A stretch of 64,000 nucleotides of DNA from Palaemon carinicauda (lineage: Eukaryota; Arthropoda; Malacostraca; Decapoda; Palaemonidae): contig NC_090765.1 in assembly GCF_036898095.1 (NCBI RefSeq), positions 34,502,276 to 34,566,275 of the forward strand, read 5' to 3'. Position numbers and translations under genes: made by a program. The notes under the pieces are model-generated. The model was given only the letters and a program-made list of their open reading frames with translations, ran no database searches and was not told the origin of the DNA. Below, piece by piece: positions 35,439 to 43,822 of the stretch; the stretch's first letter is position 1, and the number at the start of each line of letters is the position of its first letter.

Positions 35439-37029
35439 CCTTGTGGAGGGTCCATTCGGTTGGTATTACTTGCCCTTTCCGATTGAGACAATCTGCTAGG
35501 ACGTTCAAGTCGCCCTGGATGAACCTCGTTACTAGGGAGATGCCTCGACCTTTTGACCAGATGAGCAGGTCCCTTGCGATCTCGTACAACGTCAGTGAGT
35601 GGGTACCTCCTTGTTTGGAGATGTACGCCAAGGCCGTGGTGTTGTCCGAGTTTAGTTCCACCACTTTGCCTCGAAGGAGATACTCGAAGCTTTTTAAGGC
35701 CAGATGAACTGCCAACAGCTCCTTGCAGTTGATATGCATGCTCCTCTGACTCGAGTTCCACAGACCTGAGCATTCCCGACCGTCCAGCGTCGCGCCCCAG
35801 CCCAAGTCCGATGCGTCCGAGAAGAGAACGTGGTTGGGTATCTGAACAGCCAGGGGAAGACCCTCTCTTAGGTTGATATTGTCCTTCCACCAGGTCAGAC
35901 AAGACTTTATCTTTCCGGAAATCGGGATCGAGACCGCCTCTAGCGTCTTGTCCTTTTTCCAGTGAAAAGCCAGATGGAATTGAAGAGGACGGAGGTGTAG
36001 TCTTCCTAGAGATACAAATTGCTCCAGGGATGACAGCGTCCCTACCAGACTCATCCACAGCCTGACTGAGCAGCGTTCTTTCTTCAGCATCTTCTGGATG
36101 GAGAGCAGGGCTTGATCTATTCTGGGGGCCGACGGAAAAGCCCGAAAAGCTTGACTGTGAATCTCCATCCCTAAATACAGAATAGTTTGGGATGGGACCA
36201 GCTGCGACTTTTCCAAATTGACTAGGAGTCCCAATTCCTTGGTCAGATCTAGAGTCCACTTGAGATCCTTCAGACAGCGACGACTGGAAGAGGCTCTGAG
36301 AAGCCAGTCGTCCAAATAAAGGGAGGCTCGGATGTCCGATAAGTGGAGGAATTTCGCCACATTCCTCATCAGCCTCGTAAATAGGAGAGGAGCTGTGCTT
36401 AGGCCAAAGCACAGGGCTTGAAACTGGTAGACAACCTTTTCAAAAACGAATCTCAGAAAAGGTTGGGAGTCCGGGTGGATGGGGACGTGGAAGTAGGCGT
36501 CCCTTAGGTCTAGCGAGACCATCCAGTCTTCCTTTCTGACCGCTGCTAGGACTGACTTTGTGGTCTCCATGGAAAACTTCGTCTTTGTGACAAAGACATT
36601 CAGAGCACTGACGTCTAGCACCGGTCTCCAACCTCCTGTCTTCTTTGATACTAGGAAGAGACGGTTGTAAAACCCCGGTGATTGAAGGTCCGAGACTTTG
36701 ACCACCGCTCCCTTCTCTAGCAAAAGAGACACTTCCAGTTTCAGGGCTTGTCTCTTTTCTTCCTCTCTGTACCTGGGAGAGAGATCGATGGGGGACGTAG
36801 CTAGAGGGGGTTTGCGTACACAAGGGATTTTGTACCCCTCTCTGAGTAACCTCACAGATTGTTGATCTGCGCCTCTCCTCTCCCAGGCTTGCCAGAAGTT
36901 CTTGAGTCTGGCTCCTACTGCTGTCTGAAGTTGCGGGCAGTCAGACTCTGCCCTTAGAGGACTTGGATCCTTTCCTCTTCCCTCGCTTCCCTTCGGCACG
37001 AGCACCTCCCCTGCTGGAGGCTCTGCCAC
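34928..37029 (-). pseudogene. A2 reverse transcriptase-RNase H, one 1-nt deletion
   Basis: The frame from 37029 has RT motifs DVSALNVFVTKTKF, SLDLRDAYFHVPIH, CFGLSTAPLLFTRLM, YLDDW and YLGMEIHSQ. The RNase H motifs are VLFSDASDLGWGA, CKELLAVHLALKS, ELNSDNTTALAYI and NVLADCLNR, so its catalytic acidic residues are present. Near 35424 A2 has caagt where A1 has cacagt; this deletion ends the frame at 35395. The linker domain (GQPTIDLFATSLTKRL ... YAFPPFKIV ... PLWPAREWFTEV) continues in the next frame to 34928. RT and RNase H could still be made, but lacking the C-terminal domain. The 5' end overlaps the gag 3' end by about 90 bp. Confidence 0.88.
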
Positions 37030-39382
37030 GAAAGGGCGGAATAAAACGAGACGCTGGAGTGTCTATCCTCGGTCTAGCAGACAATGTAGGCAAAGGGGGA
37101 GCTTTGCGAGCCGAGGACGCAACTAGATCGTGGGTGTCCTTCTGAACTAAAGACAAGGCAATTTCCTTAACCAAGACTTCAGGAAACAGGCACTTGGAAA
37201 GGGGAGCAAAGAGTAGCTCAGATCTTTGGCATGGCGTCACTCCAGCAGACAGGAAAGAACATAGAGACTCTCGCTTCTTCAGGACTCCGGACGTGAATGA
37301 GGCGGCAAGCTCGTTGGACCCATCACGGACGGCCTTGTCCATGCAGGACATAATGAGCAAGGAAACATCCTTATCTGCAGAAGAGACTTTCCTACTCAGG
37401 GCTCCTGGACACCAGTCTAGGAAGTTAAAGACCTCGAAAGCCTTAAATATACCTTTAAGAAGGTGGTCCAGGACCGATGGTGACCAACAAATCTTCGAGC
37501 GTCTCATGGCAAGGCGGCGGGGAGAGTCTACAAGACTTGAGAAGTCGCCCTGGGCAGAGGCAGGAACTCCCAAGCCGAGAACTTCTCCCGTGGCATACCA
37601 GACGCTCGATCTAGACGAGAGTTTAGATGGGGGAAAGGCAAATGCTGTCTTTCCTAAACTCTTCTTGGTCTCTAACCAATCTCCCAACAGCCGCAAAGCT
37701 CTCTTGGATGAGCGAGAGAGAACGAGTTTAGTAAAGGCAGGTACGGTAGCAGGCACGCCTAATACAAACTCTGACGGCGGCGAACGAGGAGCCACAGAAA
37801 CAAAGTGGTCAGGGAACAACTCCTTAAATACAGCCATGACTTTTCTAAAGTCCAAGGATGGTTGAGTTGCCTTAGGCTCATCAAGTTCTGAAGGTTGATC
37901 CTCTTGTGGTTCAACAACGTCCTCATCTGATAGTTCCTCATCCGATAACTGATGAGGAAACGGCAAAGGAGTGGGCAACGTTTGACTCGCCGAGTCCGGT
38001 CGCACTGGTGCATGCGTGACGGAGCCAGACGCAGCGTCATGGAACTGCTGCACAGTCTGGGAACTGTCAACAACCATGGGTGCGCGAGGACGCACAGCGT
38101 CCACCCGAGACTGCTTAGACCGTCTGGGTTGTGCAGTCAACACCATACCGGGTTGCTGAGGTTGACGCACCGCGTCAAAACAAGTCACCTCTGATGGTTG
38201 ATGAACGGTCTGAACGTCAACAACCACCTCCGTGCGTCGCCTAACGTCAACGTGCGGCTGGCAACCCACACTGGGTCGCATCGGTGGAGGTGCTACCCCA
38301 ACTGGTAGACGCGAGAAAGCTACCTCAGCGTCAACAGGACGCACAACAGACCGCTTGGATGGTTGTTGGCCAGAAGGTTCAGCAGCAACCTTCTCCGCAT
38401 TGAAGTCCTCCATCAAGGACGCAAGCTTGGACTGCATGTCCTGCAGCAACACCCATTTAGGGTCTACGGCAGCAGGTGCGGCAACAGACGGGGTGAGCGA
38501 CTGAGGCGGCACAGCTTTGCCTCTCTTAGGCGGCGAGCAGTCATCAGATGACGGCAACGAGTCCGAACTGACCCAGTGGCTACAACCGGGACGTTGGACT
38601 TGTCCTGAAGGGACCGACTTACGCTTCAAAGGTCGTGAGACCTTGGTCCAAGGTTTCTTATGAGAAACACCTTCGGACGACGAGGTAAAAATGGGCTCTC
38701 TCGTCTTACGTTGGTAGGGGCGATCTTGGGGAGATACGCCTGATACCATAGAGGGAACGTCTGTTCGCTGATCAAGGCCTCTCGAACCCATGAGTCGTAC
38801 GACATTGCTTCTCCCCTGGGCTTGGGAGCTTGCAAGAGGTCCCGGACTAGGAGGACGACAGGCACGAACAGACGAACCCTCAAGCGCAACACTGTTCACA
38901 ACACTTTGAGAAACACTAGGCACTTTAACACTTTCCGCCGCAGCACTTTGGCACTTTAGTTCCTTTACGTCCGCCATGAGTTGATTGCGGTCACTTGCAA
39001 GGGCCTCAACTCTCTCCCCCAAGGCATGGATAGCCCGCATCATGTCTTGCATCGACGGTTCCTGAGTGCTAGGAGGGGGGTTAGGAACAACCACTACAGG
39101 GGAAGGATTAGGTTCAGGGGCATGTGGAGAGGAAAAATCTACCGACCTAGAAGAACTTCTCCTTACCCTATCTCTCTCTAGTCTGCGTGTATATTTCTCA
39201 AATTCGAGAAAATCGAATTCCGAAAGGCCCACGCATTCCTCACACCGATCTTCCAATTGACAGGTTTTACCCCGACAATTGGAACAAACAGTGTGAGGGT
39301 CGAGAGAAGCCTTTGGAAGACGCCTATGACAGTCCCTAGCATTACATTTTCTGAAATTGGGAACTTGTGAAAGGTCAGCCAT
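36941..39382 (-). CDS. A2 gag-like protein (intact, 813 codons)
   Basis: First ORF of the element. The start MADLSQ is conserved in A1 and follows the right terminal repeat by about 200 bp. Residues 13-50 form a compact Cys/His cluster (Cys13, 18, 33, 36, 41, 47, 50 and His30; pattern DPHTVCSNCRGKTC..RCEEC), likely zinc-binding. A short charged helix follows (RRLERDRVRRSSSRS), then a long Ser/Pro/Val-rich disordered middle, a more ordered part (VMAVFKELFPDHFVSV, FTKLVLSRSSKRALRLL, CWSPSVLDHLLKG) and a basic Arg/Gly C-terminus (FRGRASSRGGARAEGKRG). By position it should package element RNA. No retroviral-type CCHC knuckle is seen. Confidence 0.85.
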   Translation of the reverse strand: MADLSQVPNFRKCNARDCHRRLPKASLDPHTVCSNCRGKTCQLEDRCEECVGLSEFDFLEFEKYTRRLERDRVRRSSSRSVDFSSPHAPEPNPSPVVVVPNPPPSTQEPSMQDMMRAIHALGERVEALASDRNQLMADVKELKCQSAAAESVKVPSVSQSVVNSVALEGSSVRACRPPSPGPLASSQAQGRSNVVRLMGSRGLDQRTDVPSMVSGVSPQDRPYQRKTREPIFTSSSEGVSHKKPWTKVSRPLKRKSVPSGQVQRPGCSHWVSSDSLPSSDDCSPPKRGKAVPPQSLTPSVAAPAAVDPKWVLLQDMQSKLASLMEDFNAEKVAAEPSGQQPSKRSVVRPVDAEVAFSRLPVGVAPPPMRPSVGCQPHVDVRRRTEVVVDVQTVHQPSEVTCFDAVRQPQQPGMVLTAQPRRSKQSRVDAVRPRAPMVVDSSQTVQQFHDAASGSVTHAPVRPDSASQTLPTPLPFPHQLSDEELSDEDVVEPQEDQPSELDEPKATQPSLDFRKVMAVFKELFPDHFVSVAPRSPPSEFVLGVPATVPAFTKLVLSRSSKRALRLLGDWLETKKSLGKTAFAFPPSKLSSRSSVWYATGEVLGLGVPASAQGDFSSLVDSPRRLAMRRSKICWSPSVLDHLLKGIFKAFEVFNFLDWCPGALSRKVSSADKDVSLLIMSCMDKAVRDGSNELAASFTSGVLKKRESLCSFLSAGVTPCQRSELLFAPLSKCLFPEVLVKEIALSLVQKDTHDLVASSARKAPPLPTLSARPRIDTPASRFIPPFRGRASSRGGARAEGKRGKRKGSKSSKGRV

Positions 39383-39586
39383 TTTGAATTAGTCAAGGGA
39401 AAATTCCAAAAAACGATCTAAGTCATCAACAATTAATCCGATCCAAAAAAGAGTTCAAGGATTTATTTGAAGAAAAACACCTGTACTGCGAAAGCTCAAA
39501 CCAAATTAAAGTACTTCACCAAATATGATGTGAAAAAACTCCAGGTTCAACAGCGAGTAAAGTACGTCTTGTCGACACGTCGACAG

Positions 39587-39761
39587 AGAAGAAATTGAGT
39601 CTTTGTTTACATCGAGAGTGGTATCTGGCCGACAGTTGGCACTGGTGGGCACACCCGCAACCTGTATAGCAATCGCTGGCGAGTTTTTACTGTTTTTTGT
39701 CTGTCGAGCAACAGAGTTGCAGCTATTATATATTCACCGGCTAAGTTAAATATTTAAAAAT
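39587..39761. repeat. A2 right inverted terminal repeat
   Basis: Inverted match to 32832-33024, e.g. actgttttttgtctgtcgag and caacagagttgcagctatta. Confidence 0.92.
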
Positions 39762-40240
39762 GTAATTTAAAAATGAATGAACACTAAAGAAAGAACGAAA
39801 ACCCCGAAAGGAATCATTCTATAAGCTGAAAAACAAAAAACAACTACAATTAGATTCATAACTAATTGAGACAAACGTACGGCGTAGCAACCCCCCCCCC
39901 CCACATGGAAAGGAAGCTACAAGGGCGTAGTAACACGTAGTAAAAGGGTGAACGACCTCAAGAGAGAGAGAGAGAAAGACATAAGTCAAACTCGATCGCC
40001 ACCCATAAAATTACGCCGTGGTGGCCTAACTGCTGAGGACTCCACGTAGATATTGTACACTACACACACAACTCTGAAAAGGAAACTTACTTATTTCTAT
40101 ACTCAAATATATATACAAACATGAAAACATGTTTACATATATATTGAGTAAATGAAAAGTAAGCGATTAAGTAAAGACAAAACAAACAATGGCTGCCAAG
40201 AGAGGACCAAGACAGAGACGTCTGTCACAGTCCGAGCCAA
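39762..40240 (-). other. 5' part of B1 between A2 and the B1 right terminal repeat
   Basis: It has a C run near 39890, a GA run at 39963 and AT-rich sequence. No B-type gag start is recognisable, so this part of B1 is decayed or untranslated. Confidence 0.45.
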
Positions 40241-40426
40241 AAGTGAAAGTGAGCATTCATCTGTGTGAGGGGGGGGAGGGGTAGCTAGCTACCACTCCCC
40301 TACCCCCCCGCTAACTAGCGCGGGGGTAATACACCCTCGTAAAATTCTAACGGCTCGCCATTTCAGCTGCGCTAAAAGGTAACCCTCTGTAAATAGCGTG
40401 GTTTGTATTTCGGTTACGGAACAAAT
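40241..40426. repeat. B1 right inverted terminal repeat
   Basis: Inverted copy of 26013-26217, nearly identical, e.g. gctagctaccactcccctac and ctaactagcgcgggggtaat. Confidence 0.9.
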
Positions 40427-40878
40427 ACAAATTACCTACGAATTTGTCATTTGTTCCGTAACTGACATACAAACTACGCTATTTAATATGAGTGACTCAC
40501 CTGTTAGGAAGGGTGGAAAGTCCCAGCCAGTACTGGCTTTTGGCTTTACCCAGGGACTCAGTATCTGAGTGTGTCAGCACTCAACAATAAGGAGTCCCTG
40601 CACTTCGCTAGAACCTTGCTACGCAAGGGCTGCGGCCTGCATAACCTGTGTGTGAAGGTATGAAGTGTGACTCGTCTAGGAAGTTGCCCTGTAGTCCTTT
40701 AGATGGAAACTTTAGGCTAGGACTCTCCCAATACCACCTCGTCAGACAGCCTTTCCCCAAGAGAGGGGAGGATGAAGAAAAGAATAAGGGCCAGACATAC
40801 CTTTTCATTCATGCAGACTAAAACCGGGTAACAATGCCCTCAACCTTCTGCTACTTGTCCATTAAGGAGCCTGAGGTT

Positions 40879-42330
40879 TTAAACCAGCTGTTGTGCAGCC
40901 ACCACAGGGCCGATAGAAAACGTAACGAGCCTCCTGTGGGCCACGTCTTGCAGGTCGTGGGCTGTGAAGGTCGTCTGACGCTTCCACACCACAGCTTGTA
41001 CCACCTGCGTCACTAAAAAGTTTTTCTTGAAGGCCAGGGACGTAGCTACGCCCCTGACGTCATGTACTCTAGGGCAACATGACGGAGGAGGGTCTGGATT
41101 CAGGGACAGATGGATCACCCTACGAATCCATGCCGAGATGGTATTCTTGGTAATCCTCCTCTTAGTCCTCCCAGTGCTCACAAACAATGCCTGCACCTGG
41201 GGACGAACTGCAGTCGTTCTTTTGAGATATAGCCTCAGACTCCTTACTGGACACAGTAGGAGATGGTCTGGGTCATCTGTTACAAAACGAAGACTCGAAA
41301 TCTGGAAGGTGTCGAACCGAAGATCCGCCACTCCCGGATTCTGAGTCTTAGCAATAAACTCAGGGACGAATCTGAACGTTACCTCCCCCCATCCCCTTGA
41401 ATAGGGGATGTCATAAGAGAGACCATGAAGTTCACTGACTCGCTTGGCCGAGGCCAAAGCTAGTAAGAACACCGTCTTCCAAGTTAGGTGGCGATCTGAA
41501 GCCTGGCATAATGGTTTGTAGGGAGGTCTCTTAAGAGACCTGAGAACTCGAACCACGTTCCATGGAGGGGGGCTCACTTCCGACTGAGGGCAGGTAAGTT
41601 CATAACTTCGTATGAGTAGGGAAAGTTCCAGCGAGGAAGAAATGTCCACTCCTTTGAGCCTAAAGGCTAGACTTAAGGCTGAGCGATAGCCTTTCACCGC
41701 CGAGACTGAAAGGCGCATTTCTTCCCGCAAATACATGAAGAACTCCACTATTGCTGGAATAGTGGCATCGAGTGGAGAGATACCCCTTCCACGACACCAA
41801 CCACACAAGACTCCCCACTTTGCCTGGTCGACAGATGCGGATGACCTTCGCAGGTGTCCAGACATCCTGACCGCAACTTGTTGCGAAAATCCTCTCTCAG
41901 CGAAGAGATGCTGGATAGTCTTCAGGCGTGAAGTCGTAGCGAAGCTACGGCTTTGTGGAAGATGTTGGCGTGTGGCTGTTTGAGTAGCTCGTGTCATGGA
42001 GGGAGTTCTCTCGTAAGTTCCGTTAGGAGTTGCAGAAGGTCCGGAAACGATTCCGCGTGATGCCATAGCGGAGCTATAAGGGTCATCGAAAGATTGACCG
42101 ATATTCTGGTCTTGTTGAGCACCCTCCTCATCAGACAGAACGGGGGAAAGGCGTATACGTCGATGTTGTCCCATCGTTGTTGGAAGGCATCTTGCCAGAG
42201 AGCCTTGGGATCCGGGACTGGGGAGCAGTACAGCGGAAGCTTGAAGTTCAGTGCTGTAGCGAACAGATCCACAGTCGGGGAACCCCACAAAGTCAGGACT
42301 TTGTTGGCTACTAGATGATCCAAAGACCAC
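40879..42330 (-). pseudogene. B2 tyrosine recombinase, catalytic Tyr lost
   Basis: A long open frame with all landmarks of the DIRS recombinase: TIQHLFAERGFSQQ, VKGYRSALSLAFRL, box A LASAKRVSELHGL (Arg present), RVHDVRGVATS (His and Arg present) and VVWKRQTTF (Trp present). The nucleophile site reads FTAHDLQDV where family A has FASFYLKDV, so Tyr is replaced by Asp. The frame is otherwise uninterrupted to its stop at 40879. As read it cannot form the phosphotyrosine intermediate. The N-terminal ~100 residues overlap the RT-linker frame. Confidence 0.85.
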
Positions 42331-43794
42331 TCGGTACTCACTATCTGAGACGCTCTGCTCAGACTGTCAGCGAGCACATTCCTCTTGCCTGGAATGAAGC
42401 GAGCCGATAGTGGAATCGAGTGGGCTTCGGTCCATCTCAGTATCTCTACTGCGAGATGGGATAGCTTCTTTCAAAAGGTACCTCCTTGCTTGTTGATGTA
42501 AGCCACTACTGTGGTGTTGTCGCTCATCACCACCACAAGAGTGACCCGCCAGGTACTGTTGGTACTGTTGAAGGGCTAGGAATACGGCCTTCATTTCTAG
42601 CAGATTTATATGGAGGCACTTTTCTGATTCTGACCACAGGCCTGAAGTCCTGTGTTGCAGAACATGGGCCCCCCACCCTTTCTTTGAGGCGTCCGAAAAC
42701 AGCATCAAATCCGGGGGGAGGACGAGAAGATCCACTCCTCTTCGTAGGTTCTCGTCTGTCACCCACCACTGAAGGTCCGTCTGTTCCGCAGGACCCATAG
42801 GGATCATGAAGTCCGGGGAATCGTAACCCTGATTCCACCGAGACTTGCGTCGCCATTGGAGGGATCTCATCCTGAGGCGACCGTTGGGAACTAGACGAGC
42901 CAAGGATGAGAGGTGACCGAGGAGACATAACCACGATTGGGCTGGAAGTTCTTCTCGTCTGAGGAAAGGACTTGCGACCCTCCTCAGCCTTGCTATCCTG
43001 TCGTCTGATGGGAAGGCTTTTTGGAGATTGGTGTCTATGATCATGCCTAGATACAGTATACCAGTCTTTGAGTGGGAAGCAGAGAGGACTTCTCGAGATT
43101 TACCATGATCCCCAGATCTTGGCAAAGTCCCAGAAGTTTGTCTCAAAGAAGGGCTGACTCCGAGTCTGCTAAGATCAGCCAGCCGTCCAGATAACGGAGG
43201 AGACGGATGCCGATCCTGTGTGCCCAAGACGATATTAGGGTGAACACTCTGGTGAAAACCTGTGGTGCTGTGGAGAGACCGTAACACAGCACCTTGAACT
43301 GGTACACCTTGTTGTCTAGGCTGAATCTTAAGTAGTTCCTTGAAGACGGATGGACTGGGATCTGGAAGTACGCATCCTTCAAGGTCCAGTGTACACACGA
43401 AGTCTTGCGGTCTCACTGCAAGTCTGACCGTGTCTGCTCTCTCCATGCTGAACGGAGTTTGCTTGACAAACCTGTTCAAAGCTGAGAGGTCGATGACTGG
43501 TCTCCAGCCTCCAGACGCCTTCTTTACAAGAAAGAGTCGACTGAAGAAGACTGGGGACCCGTCAACGACCTCTTGAAGAGCGCCCTTCTTCAACATGGTC
43601 TCGACTTCTGCCCGAACGGCTTGCCCCCTTGCCGATCCAATGGCAAGGGAGCTCAACGACACTGGATCCGCTGTCAGGGGAGGTAGAGATGTTGTGAACG
43701 GGACGCGATATCCTTGACTGATTACGGAAATCGTCCAAGAATCGGCCCCGAGTTGCTGCCACCTGTTTGCGCAAGTTTGTAGGCATCCCCCCAC
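41994..43794 (-). pseudogene. B2 reverse transcriptase-RNase H, frameshifted and active-site mutated
   Basis: The frame from 43794 has the RT N-terminus (SRLFLVKKASGGWRPVIDL, SALNRFVKQTPFSMER). It shifts after VCTLDL; the neighbouring frame (43382-43143) carries KDAYFQIPVHPS, CYGLSTAPQVFTRVF and YLDGW, where the second catalytic Asp is Gly. The first frame resumes with YLGMIIDTNLQKAF and RNase H MLFSDASKKGWGA and LLEMKAVFLAL. It shifts again near 42530 before MSDNTT. The linker domain ADSLSRASQIVSTEW ... SPTVDLFATALNFKLPLYCS ... YAFPPF lies at 42377-41994. Confidence 0.85.
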
Positions 43795-43822
43795 TGGTGG
43801 ACATGCAGGGGGACTGCCAATT

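Larger units (their letters stand above)
32832..39761 (-). mobile_element. DIRS-like retrotransposon A2, nearly intact
   Basis: The right terminal repeat is 39587-39761. The left terminal repeat is present twice (32832-33024 and 33251-33443) because the recombinase-side end is tandemly duplicated. The element encodes an intact gag (36941-39382), an RT-RNase H broken only by a 1-nt deletion near 35424, and an intact recombinase. It is inserted in the gag region of B1. Flanks: cactcat / gatatttt on the left and tttaaaaat / gtaattt on the right. Confidence 0.92.
26013..40426 (-). mobile_element. DIRS-like retrotransposon B1, degenerate, inserted in the ICR of B2
   Basis: The left terminal repeat (26013-26217) and right one (40241-40426) share B1-specific strings: tttacagagggttacctttt, gcagctgaaatggcgagcc, ggagtggtagctagctaccc. 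Its own ICR is complete at 26263-26363. The body holds only frame-broken relics and a 5S-like insertion. A2 is inserted at 32832. The left junction reads ggaaaaat/gacaaatt and the right one ggaacaaat/acaaatta. Confidence 0.85.

Noticed and set aside
37194..37865. 223-codon + strand ORF opposite A2 gag (and 192 codons at 23467-24045 opposite A1 gag)
   Set aside because: Antisense shadows of gag. No domain, and interrupted in the sister copy.
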